NCBI RefSeq assembly: GCF_900604515.1
Contig: NZ_UWOS01000002.1
Coordinates: forward strand, 434,001-498,000
Origin: Arcanobacterium ihumii
GTDB taxonomy: Bacteria > Actinomycetota > Actinomycetes > Actinomycetales > Actinomycetaceae
Direction of reading: 5' to 3'
DNA: 64,000 nt
The notes beneath the pieces are model-generated. The model was given only the letters and a program-made list of their open reading frames with translations, searched no databases and had not been told where the DNA came from. This document shows, piece by piece, positions 1 through 6,501 of the stretch; positions within the stretch are counted from its first letter, which is position 1, and each line of letters opens with the position of its first letter. The translations under genes and the position numbers were made by a program.

Positions 1-1
1 C

Positions 2-109
2 GTTCCATCGTTCCTTCTCACCCCAGTTGTTGCCACCAAGGACAACGCTACTGAAGTCTACAAGGATGAGCCAAAGAAGCTCGAGGTAGTAAAGAGTGCA
101 ACCAAGTAA
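2..109 (+). CDS. C-terminal end of a probable sugar ABC transporter substrate-binding protein (partial)
   Basis: The window opens inside a plus-strand reading frame whose last 35 codons read out before a TAA at 107-109. The visible tail contains LTPVVATKDNA followed by a Lys/Glu-rich end. A proline-valine strand followed by TKDN is common at the very end of ribose-type periplasmic binding proteins (RbsB family), so an extracytoplasmic sugar receptor is my best guess. Too little is present to confirm it. A strong inverted repeat follows immediately. The gene runs towards the minus-strand operon starting beyond 330, so the two are convergent and not co-transcribed. Confidence 0.45.
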   Translation, partial: VPSFLLTPVVATKDNATEVYKDEPKKLEVVKSATK

Positions 110-127
110 TTAGTTGACACAACTATT

Positions 128-164
128 GGTGGAGGGTTGGAACGTGACGTTCCAACCCTCCACC
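128..164. terminator. Perfect inverted repeat downstream of the sugar-binding protein gene
   Basis: Two 18-base arms (128-145 and 147-164) are perfectly complementary around a single base. It sits 18 bases after the stop codon of the plus-strand gene, in a convergent gap, so it most likely ends that transcript. There is no clear T-run, so the call rests on the hairpin and its position. Confidence 0.7.
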
Positions 165-265
165 CTTATGTGCTTTAAATTTTCCTACATACTTCCGCGA
201 AGTATCGTCAACAACTCTTTCCCTCTTAAAGATGCCATTAACTAATGCGTTCATAGACAAAGATT

Positions 266-314
266 GGGGGAGAAAAAGTGTGAAAGCACTTTTTCTCCCC
301 CCCCCCAAAAAAAA
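266..314. terminator. Hairpin plus C10-A8 homopolymer run
   Basis: Arms 266-280 and 287-301 pair over 15 bases around a 6-base loop. On the plus strand the right arm runs straight into ten C (297-306) and eight A (307-314). It lies between the convergent gene ends at 109 and 330 and probably terminates the minus-strand operon. The long C-tract is unusual and may vary in length between isolates. Confidence 0.55.
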
Positions 315-329
315 GCTGAGTAACTAGTC

Positions 330-884
330 TTACATGTAATAAGAGCCGAACTTAGCCTTCTTCATGACTCGACCCACAATGTTGGAAGCCAGATCAAGGA
401 CTATGCGGTTGGCGTGAAAATCAATGATCTCCACTAGGTTGCCATCCGGATCTTTCATAAAGGCCCAATGCGCACCATCTGTGAATTGGACACCGGTAAC
501 AAATTCGACGCCTTTAGCTTCCAATGTTCGTTTCACTGCTGGAACATTGGAAACACCAACTGCGGCATGCGAATAACCTGCTTGATTCCAGTGAGTAGAT
601 TGACCTAGTTCCTTTGGCTTGAATTCGAAAATCTCAAGCATTGCATTACTTTGAGTCCCTAGGAATCCGAGACGAACCGTCATCCCTTTCTGTCCATAGA
701 GACATGCCAGCTTATCGGCGGCATCACCGTCAATATGCAGCTCATTGACTAGGTGGAAACCAAACATTTTGTTGTACCATTTCACTGCGGATTCGAAGTC
801 GGATACTGTCACACCACAGTGGTTAAGTCCATGAATCTTTCCTCGAGTGACGAAAGACTTAACCATCTTTAATACGTCCTTCAT
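330..884 (-). CDS. VOC (glyoxalase/dioxygenase superfamily) metalloenzyme
   Basis: The 184-residue product has one vicinal-oxygen-chelate module. A first strand ending in the metal-binding-type GLNHCGVTV (around residues 19-27) is followed by DFESAVKWYNKMFGF. A second half contains SHAAVGVSNV, then FMKDPDGNLVEIIDF, with the usual Glu ligand around residue 152. The family includes glyoxalase I, methylmalonyl-CoA epimerase and ring-cleaving dioxygenases. The length and HCGVTVSD start look most like the epimerase/glyoxalase branch, but the substrate cannot be read from sequence. Its ATG overlaps the stop of the upstream SCP2-like gene by 4 bases (ATGA), so it is translationally coupled and is the last gene of the six-gene operon. 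Confidence 0.8.
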   Translation of the reverse strand: MKDVLKMVKSFVTRGKIHGLNHCGVTVSDFESAVKWYNKMFGFHLVNELHIDGDAADKLACLYGQKGMTVRLGFLGTQSNAMLEIFEFKPKELGQSTHWNQAGYSHAAVGVSNVPAVKRTLEAKGVEFVTGVQFTDGAHWAFMKDPDGNLVEIIDFHANRIVLDLASNIVGRVMKKAKFGSYYM

Positions 885-1699
885 TTGGCATATCCTCCAA
901 CTGTTTGCATTAATTCACCAAGCTCAGCACCGTACTCTGGAGCTCCCTGCATGACGATCTTCTGCTGAACAGTTGATTGAATCATGTCATCGACGTCGAG
1001 TAGGATTCCCAGTGCACTACGTGTTGAATCAAAGGCCATTGCGAAAAACGGCTTCGACCTTGTGTAGGAGCCTCGTACAGCCTTAGATCGTCCTCCCTTT
1101 ACACGAATGTAGGCATCAAGGTCTTCGCGCCCAACCACGGTTAGTTGGTAAACACGATCTGGCTGACGAATTGCCCAGTCACGAAAGAGTGGATGTTTCG
1201 CCTTGTTGAGCTGTGAAATTCCGCTGGTCAACAGATAGAACATGCACTTAACCAAAAGTGCCTGATCATCTGGATCGTCCGGTGGCTCCGTGGCTCCCAA
1301 AAGAGCGGACATCTTAAGCAGCGATCGAACGATGGCAACCAATAGCCTCATATTCGAAAGTGCCCCCTTCATCTTTGGAAGTTTCAAGTCTCCAGTGAAG
1401 AATCCATTAAGGTCCTCTCTCGAAGCGAATTCCAACTCAAGGTTTGGAGCTACATGTTCCCCTAGCTTGACCTCAATCTCTCCTTCCTCGACGATCAAAT
1501 GTGTTGCGATCTTTCCAGGGTGCCCGTCGTCTCCCAGTTCCCCAGTCAAAGCGGAAATCTGGACCACACCCGTCTTTCCACGAAATGCTTTCTTCAAAGC
1601 CGGAGTTTCGTTAATGATTGGCTTTAAGACGGGTACGACGGCGTTAAGAAAAACGATGGTCTGGTACCGGATATCTTCCTGAGTTTTTTCCTCAGACAT
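881..1699 (-). CDS. SCP2-like lipid-binding protein (second of two in the operon)
   Basis: This 272-residue soluble protein has no signal peptide. Residues about 38-130 carry the pattern of an SCP2 sterol-carrier domain: a strand FRGKTGVVQIS, then HLIVEEGEIEVKLG, then NLELEFASREDLNGFFTGDLKLPKMKGALSNM. That layout of a ligand-binding sheet followed by a small 'fraction' helix is typical of SCP2 domains that hold fatty-acyl or other hydrophobic groups. The C-terminal half (VYQLTVVGREDLDAYIRVKGG) looks like further SCP2-type strands. It starts 2 bases after the transketolase C-subunit stop and overlaps the VOC gene by 4 bases. I infer a carrier or scaffold role for a hydrophobic pathway intermediate. 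Catalysis is not suggested. Confidence 0.65.
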   Translation of the reverse strand: MSEEKTQEDIRYQTIVFLNAVVPVLKPIINETPALKKAFRGKTGVVQISALTGELGDDGHPGKIATHLIVEEGEIEVKLGEHVAPNLELEFASREDLNGFFTGDLKLPKMKGALSNMRLLVAIVRSLLKMSALLGATEPPDDPDDQALLVKCMFYLLTSGISQLNKAKHPLFRDWAIRQPDRVYQLTVVGREDLDAYIRVKGGRSKAVRGSYTRSKPFFAMAFDSTRSALGILLDVDDMIQSTVQQKIVMQGAPEYGAELGELMQTVGGYAK

Positions 1700-1701
1700 A
1701 A

Positions 1702-2712
1702 TCAGACCTCATCATCCCAGTCGTCGTCCTCCTCGATCTCGATGCGCATCAACTCTCGAGCAGTTTCGAGGATTCCGTTTTCATCGTAGCCGTAGTGAGC
1801 AAACAAATCTTCAGGCTGTCCGATCATTGCCCACTCATCTGGGATTCCAAGCTTACGGAACGCAAAACCTTTTCCAGTGCTCACCGCAACATCAGCAACA
1901 GCAGAGCCCAGCCCATGAGCAATGTTTGCATCCTCAACCGTGATGACCCTTCGTGTCTCAGCTACTGCTACCTTAATCGTTTCTTCATCAAGTGGTTTGA
2001 TCGAGTAAAGATCAATGACTCGTACCGAAAGTCCATCTTCAGCACGTAAACGCTCTGCTGCTTGCATTGCACGCCACACCGGAGCACCGGTTGCCATGAT
2101 GGTCAGATCCGAACCTTCCATAAGGGTATGAGATCCGCCGATGTGGAAATTTGGAATCGGTTCGGAGTAGACCTTCTGATCAAATCCGCGGTTAACACGT
2201 ACGTAAGCTGGCCCAACATGCTCGTAAACAGCTTCAACTGCCTGAGCGGTTGCCATGCCGTCTGCAGGACACAGAGTTACCAGGTTTGAGATCGAGCGCA
2301 GAATTCCGAAATCCTCTGGACTTTGGTGGGTTGATCCGGCCTGACCGAACGAAAGACCGGAGTGGGTCGCAATGACCTTAACGTTTGCGTTTCCGTAACA
2401 GATGTCAGTACGTAGTTGCTCAAGAGCACGCATCGTAGCAAAGGACGCGAACGTCGATACGAATGGAACGTATCCGCACTTTGCCATACCTGCGGCCATA
2501 CCAAACATATTCTGCTCAGCAATACCGACGTTGAAGAATCGCTCTGGGAAAGTATCAGCCAAGATTCCGATCTTCGTAGACTTTGCCAAGTCACCTGAGA
2601 ATCCAACGATCTCGGGGTGCTCCTTTGCGAGCTCAACCAAGGTACGACCATATACTTCAGCCGTCGCCATATCAGCACCATCGAGCATCGTGTAGGTTAA
2701 TCCTCCAGCCAT
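1702..2712 (-). CDS. Transketolase, C-terminal subunit (pyrimidine-binding and C-terminal domains)
   Basis: The product is 336 residues, matching the second half of a split transketolase or DXS-like enzyme. The Pyr domain carries FNVGIAEQNMFGMAAGMA (around residues 59-76), whose Glu normally activates the thiamine diphosphate aminopyrimidine ring. STFASFATMRALEQLRTDICY and THSGLSFGQAGSTHQSPEDFGILRSI follow, typical of the family. The C-terminal domain starts near residue 185, and the acidic tail ends EEDDDWDDEV. It works with the N-terminal subunit encoded immediately upstream with a 1-base gap. The pair should transfer two-carbon ketol units. Its place beside an aminotransferase and two lipid-carrier-like genes argues against a housekeeping pentose-phosphate role. 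Confidence 0.9.
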   Translation of the reverse strand: MAGGLTYTMLDGADMATAEVYGRTLVELAKEHPEIVGFSGDLAKSTKIGILADTFPERFFNVGIAEQNMFGMAAGMAKCGYVPFVSTFASFATMRALEQLRTDICYGNANVKVIATHSGLSFGQAGSTHQSPEDFGILRSISNLVTLCPADGMATAQAVEAVYEHVGPAYVRVNRGFDQKVYSEPIPNFHIGGSHTLMEGSDLTIMATGAPVWRAMQAAERLRAEDGLSVRVIDLYSIKPLDEETIKVAVAETRRVITVEDANIAHGLGSAVADVAVSTGKGFAFRKLGIPDEWAMIGQPEDLFAHYGYDENGILETARELMRIEIEEDDDWDDEV

Positions 2713-2713
2713 C

Positions 2714-3577
2714 TCACTTCTCCTTGATCTTTGCTACTCGGCTTGCATGGTATGCATCGAGTTCTTTATGACCTTCAACTGCTTGGTCTGCCCCAAATGA
2801 GCCATAGTGCCATTTGTAGTTACCAGCAATCGATCCAATACCTTCACCCTTGATGGTGTTTGCTATCACCATTACAGGTCTATCGTTGATCGTGTCGGCA
2901 GCGCGGAACGTTTCGACGAGCTGTGGAATATTGTGCCCATCGACGTCGAAAACGTCCCAGCCAAAGGCACGCCATTTGTCCGCGAACGGTTCAAGTGACA
3001 TAACGTCTTCGGTCATTCCATCGATCATCGCCTTGTTCCGATCAACGATTCCGACGAGGCTACCGAGTTTGAAGTGCGAAGCTGCCATAGCTGCTTCCCA
3101 AACCGAGCCCTCATTACACTCACCGTCGCCGAGTAGGCAGTACGTACGGAATGCCCTGCCGGATAGTTTCGCAGCTGCAGCCATTCCGGTTGCGATCGAG
3201 AGACCATGCCCCAGGGACCCAGTTGCAATTTCAACGCCCGGTACCTTCGACCCGTCTGGATGCATTCCGAGCGGGGAGCCGGTGTGGTTAAAGTTCTTCA
3301 ACCAGTCCTTTGGAAAACATCCGAGGTCTGCGAGCACCGGTGCGAAGCCGACGCCGATGTGTCCCTTGGAGAGTACGAATCGGTCACGATCAGGGCCATC
3401 TAGCTTCTTTGGATCGAAGTTCATGATCTCGTGATAGAGAACCGTAAGCACGTCCATAGCTGAAAGCGAACCACCTATGTGACCTCCTCCAGCCCAGACG
3501 ACGGTGTCAAGAGTCAATGAACGTAGTTCGTGAGCTTTGTCTTCTAGGCGTTGCCATGTCTTTGTATCGAGTGACAT
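2714..3577 (-). CDS. Transketolase, N-terminal subunit (TPP pyrophosphate-binding)
   Basis: The 287-residue product matches the PP domain of transketolase. HIGGSLSAMDVLTVLYHE lies near residues 33-50, SKGHIGVG near 69-76, and the thiamine diphosphate/Mg motif GDGECNEGSVWEAAMAASHF with VDRNK near residues 150-185. Split transketolases are well known in archaea and many bacteria. The ATG overlaps the TAA of the aminotransferase gene by one base at 3577, so the two are tightly coupled. It forms the active enzyme only together with the downstream C-terminal subunit. Confidence 0.92.
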   Translation of the reverse strand: MSLDTKTWQRLEDKAHELRSLTLDTVVWAGGGHIGGSLSAMDVLTVLYHEIMNFDPKKLDGPDRDRFVLSKGHIGVGFAPVLADLGCFPKDWLKNFNHTGSPLGMHPDGSKVPGVEIATGSLGHGLSIATGMAAAAKLSGRAFRTYCLLGDGECNEGSVWEAAMAASHFKLGSLVGIVDRNKAMIDGMTEDVMSLEPFADKWRAFGWDVFDVDGHNIPQLVETFRAADTINDRPVMVIANTIKGEGIGSIAGNYKWHYGSFGADQAVEGHKELDAYHASRVAKIKEK

Positions 3578-4860
3578 TACATTACCTTTCCGAGAAGTTG
3601 CTTAGCATTTTTGCTTACTACACGGTATGCCTCATCAGCCACGTCGAGGGTGTGCTGGATATCGTCATCCGTGAGCGATGCGTTGATGAACAGGTTGTGG
3701 TGGTTTGCGAAAAATACTCCACGTTTTACACACTCTGCGACGAATGCCTGATGGATGAAGTTATTTGGATCAACTTCACCACGGTAACCAGCGGTACGCA
3801 TGAACCACATTGAGGGTTCACCAGTAATGCGCAGATCAAATCCATGCGAGGACGCTATCTCCTTCAAACCGCCAGTGAGCTTAATACCCTTTTCTGTGCA
3901 AACCTTGGCAACGTCAATCTCACGCATCTTCTTGATACATGCAATTGCAGCAGCCATTGGTACAGCAGAGAGCCAGTATGAACCCGTGTAGAAGACGGAG
4001 GACACCGCATCCATGTATTCCTTTTTACCCACAAGAGCAGAAATGTTAAAGCCGTTGGCGAGTGCCTTGCAGTAGCAAAGCAGATCGGCATCAAATCCGT
4101 AATGAACATCTGATCCGCGAACGTCAAGGCGGAAACCGCAACGAACGTCGTCGATAATCAGTAGGATTCCTTCCTTTTTGCAAAGATCACGAACCTTTTG
4201 CCAGTAACCTTCAGGTGCCATGCGGTTATCTTCGACGATTGGGTGATGGTACGGCGTCGAAATAATCGCTGCGATCTCTCCACGGTTTTCGTATACAACC
4301 TTCTTCAGAGCTGAGAAGTCACCAAATGGTGTATACAGGTTATTAGATACGTCTGCCTTAGTAACACCGGGGTGATCAGCGTGTTGAGTCCAAGGTGCAA
4401 CACCGTGGTATCCGCCGAAGTGCATAACAATCTTGTCGCGATTGGTCGCAGCTTTAGCAGTCATAACTGCAAGGCTGGTAACGTCTCCACCATTCTTTGC
4501 GAAGAACGCCCAATCCGCATTGGCGACTGTATCGGTAAGAAGTTCTGCGAGCTCCACCATCTTCTGCGTCGGCAGGATCGTGCAGTCACCCTTTTTGTAC
4601 TGAGCCATCGCCGCAGCGTTTACATCTGGATCGTTATAACCCAAGATATTTGGACCGTAAGCACACATATAATCGATGAACTTATTGCCATCGAGATCCC
4701 AGAAGTAGGATCCCTGTGCATGATCGAGGTAAATCGGATAGTTACTTACCGGCATGAAGCAACCTTCAGCTGGTCCTAAGTGTCCATATACACCACCTGG
4801 GATTACCTTAGTGGCACGTAAGAAAAGTTCTGAGCTCTTTGGATATTTGTAGGTTTCCAT
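3577..4860 (-). CDS. Class III PLP aminotransferase (glutamate-1-semialdehyde aminomutase-like)
   Basis: The 427-residue fold-type I enzyme has the class III layout. The N-terminal part resembles HemL, with ATKVIPGGV near residue 16. FAKNGGDVTSLAVMTAKAAT binds PLP phosphate near 120-140. LIIDDVRCGFR (233-244) is where most relatives have DEVxTGFR. CYCKALANG carries the probable Schiff-base Lys265. The neighbours are a transketolase and SCP2-like proteins, not heme genes, so I infer amination of a keto or aldehyde group on a pathway-specific polyol or lipid-like substrate. The Cys in the DDVRC motif and the Cys next to the catalytic Lys are features to compare across homologues. It starts 8 bases after the first SCP2-like gene. 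Confidence 0.85.
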   Translation of the reverse strand: METYKYPKSSELFLRATKVIPGGVYGHLGPAEGCFMPVSNYPIYLDHAQGSYFWDLDGNKFIDYMCAYGPNILGYNDPDVNAAAMAQYKKGDCTILPTQKMVELAELLTDTVANADWAFFAKNGGDVTSLAVMTAKAATNRDKIVMHFGGYHGVAPWTQHADHPGVTKADVSNNLYTPFGDFSALKKVVYENRGEIAAIISTPYHHPIVEDNRMAPEGYWQKVRDLCKKEGILLIIDDVRCGFRLDVRGSDVHYGFDADLLCYCKALANGFNISALVGKKEYMDAVSSVFYTGSYWLSAVPMAAAIACIKKMREIDVAKVCTEKGIKLTGGLKEIASSHGFDLRITGEPSMWFMRTAGYRGEVDPNNFIHQAFVAECVKRGVFFANHHNLFINASLTDDDIQHTLDVADEAYRVVSKNAKQLLGKVM

Positions 4861-4868
4861 TTTTCATC

Positions 4869-5618
4869 CTAACCAAGGTAATGAGGTACAAGTCCGAGCA
4901 ACTTATTGAAGTTATCTAGGTGTGGAACAAATCCCCCGAGCTGGATTTCATCTTTTCCAACTGCTTCGAAACTCGGGATTTCTCCACGTAATACCCCGCC
5001 GGCAACATTCAAATTCTCGAAGACCATCTTCGAGCTTGGACGTTCTGAAAGCCCTTCGACGACACGGAACTTATGATCCTTGATTCGAAGGATCAAAGCT
5101 GGCCCACCAATTACTGCTAGCTGTAGGTCTCCATCGCGCATCCGGCTTGCAGCTTCTCTACCGTATTCATCATTATTTGCAATTTCCGCCACAGCGTAAG
5201 CAGCCATGTGAAGGGTGAGAATTGTATTGCGACGTCGGTATTCGTCATCGGCAAGCTTCTCAGGGGTTGGCACGAGATATTCGGTCAAAATATTCGTGAG
5301 TTCTGTAAATGGTCCAGTCAGGAACTTGATCTTACGAATCCCCTTGAGAGGAATTGGTGCGCCAGTACCTGCAAACATCTTGTTCACCATTGAAGGAGTT
5401 GGGAACGCCAAGTTCATGGTGTTCGGACCAGCGCCGACTAGATGCTTGATCGTTCCATTTTTGATGACCAGCCGAATTGTGCCTTTAGGGCTGGTAAATT
5501 GAATGATTTCATCTGCATTTGCGATGACTTGTGCAGCTTTTTCGTCGAGTTGAACCAAAGTTTCGAGCGTTCTTAACACACCGAAAAGATTGACTCGACT
5601 TAATGTTGAATTATCCAT
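4869..5618 (-). CDS. SCP2-like lipid-binding protein (first gene of the operon)
   Basis: This 249-residue protein has no signal sequence. Residues about 40-110 show the SCP2-like order: FTSPKGTIRLVIKNGTIKHLVG, then MNLAFPTPSMVNKMFAGTGAPIPLKGIRKI. The latter closely parallels FASREDLNGFFTGDLKLPKMKG in the other SCP2-like protein of the operon, suggesting an ancient duplication. A second module near residues 165-240 repeats a similar ligand-sheet pattern. ATG at 5616-5618 is preceded by a strong AGGAGG. It is the promoter-proximal gene. Role inferred: binding a hydrophobic substrate or intermediate for the aminotransferase and transketolase that follow. Confidence 0.6.
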   Translation of the reverse strand: MDNSTLSRVNLFGVLRTLETLVQLDEKAAQVIANADEIIQFTSPKGTIRLVIKNGTIKHLVGAGPNTMNLAFPTPSMVNKMFAGTGAPIPLKGIRKIKFLTGPFTELTNILTEYLVPTPEKLADDEYRRRNTILTLHMAAYAVAEIANNDEYGREAASRMRDGDLQLAVIGGPALILRIKDHKFRVVEGLSERPSSKMVFENLNVAGGVLRGEIPSFEAVGKDEIQLGGFVPHLDNFNKLLGLVPHYLG

Positions 5619-5985
5619 TTAGGTCGCCTCCTCGTTGAGCTTAAAAATAATAGTACCGAGAGTTCGCATTATTTTCGTGTTTTTGGACACGTTTCTTTAA
5701 GTAATTTTTTCTTTATCTTTTGATTACCTAATCGGCCTGCAGAACCAGCAAATATAAAAGAAATTTTGAACAATTCTAAATTTGAGCCCTAATTTTAAAT
5801 TCTGAAAGGTATTGGGTAGTCACAGATATTTTTGACGTACCACAGCTAAGAAACCTCAGAATCCGGTGGCGTCTACAAGCCAGCTCTAGCTGATAGTCAT
5901 TGTTCATTAATAGGCTCTGAGCAAAAAACACTCGGTATTTCAATAATTCTTTTCGTTTTTTGCCGAGAACTGAAACTATTAACAT
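5619..5985. promoter_or_regulatory. AT-rich divergent intergenic region with an operator-like inverted repeat
   Basis: This 367-base gap separates the minus-strand operon from the plus-strand DUF1801 gene. It is clearly AT-rich. At 5676-5691 the repeat CGTGT-N6-ACACG lies about 60 bases upstream of the first operon gene, within reach of its promoter, and could be a repressor or activator site. I see no riboswitch fold or further gene. Promoter elements are only suggested by the AT-rich stretches near 5641-5660 and 5695-5720. Confidence 0.35.
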
Positions 5986-6396
5986 ATGGCATCAATTGAA
6001 ATGAATGAAGACGACGATGTAAAGGTGTTTTTGGCACCGATTCTATCCAAAATCGCGGACTATTCACACAGGGAAAAAGCACTCTCTCTGATTCAACATA
6101 TTTTGATCGAATACCCAGAGTTAAAACTCAGGATTGCCTGGAATCAACCAATGTTTACTCGTAACTCTACATTTATCTTGGGAATATCCTTTGCAAAAGC
6201 TCATATGTCCATCAGCCCCGAACAGCAAGGAATCCTTCACTTTGCCGATGAATTGAAAGAACGGGAAATTGACTTTTCAAAGATGCTCATTCGCTTCCCT
6301 TGGAAGGACGAAGTGCCTCTTGATCTAATTCACGACATCATTGATTTTAATATTGCAGATAAAGCCAGCCTCACCACATTTTGGCGTCACAGTTAG
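5986..6396 (+). CDS. DUF1801/YdhG-like protein (putative iron-chaperone family)
   Basis: The small 136-residue cytosolic protein shows the DUF1801 pattern: two N-terminal helices, then LKLRIAWNQPMFTRNSTFILGISFAKAHMSISP (residues about 45-78), and a C-terminal LIRFPWKDEVPLDLIHDIIDFNIADK. Relatives are annotated as YdhG/YjbR-like or, from the Bacillus Fra protein, as frataxin-like iron chaperones. That function is established only for a few members. There is no convincing ribosome-binding site before the ATG. It stands alone between an AT-rich divergent region and a strong convergent terminator. Confidence 0.65.
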   Translation: MASIEMNEDDDVKVFLAPILSKIADYSHREKALSLIQHILIEYPELKLRIAWNQPMFTRNSTFILGISFAKAHMSISPEQQGILHFADELKEREIDFSKMLIRFPWKDEVPLDLIHDIIDFNIADKASLTTFWRHS

Positions 6397-6440
6397 CCTG
6401 CACCAATCGACACAGCTAAGCGCTGTGAAGCTCCACAAAG

Positions 6441-6479
6441 GGTGGTGGGTGTACAGAAATCTTCTGTACACCCACCACC
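6441..6479. terminator. Perfect 18-bp inverted repeat between convergent genes
   Basis: Arms 6441-6458 and 6462-6479 are perfectly complementary around a 3-base loop. It lies between the stop of the DUF1801 gene (6396) and the stop of kup (6502), so it can serve both transcripts. Confidence 0.75.
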
Positions 6480-6501
6480 GTAGTCAACGTTATTGAAAAT
6501 T

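Noticed and set aside
1290-1682. Plus-strand ORFs opposite the first operon and similar antisense ORFs through the window
   Set aside because: They mirror strong minus-strand genes and show no family resemblance or translation signals.
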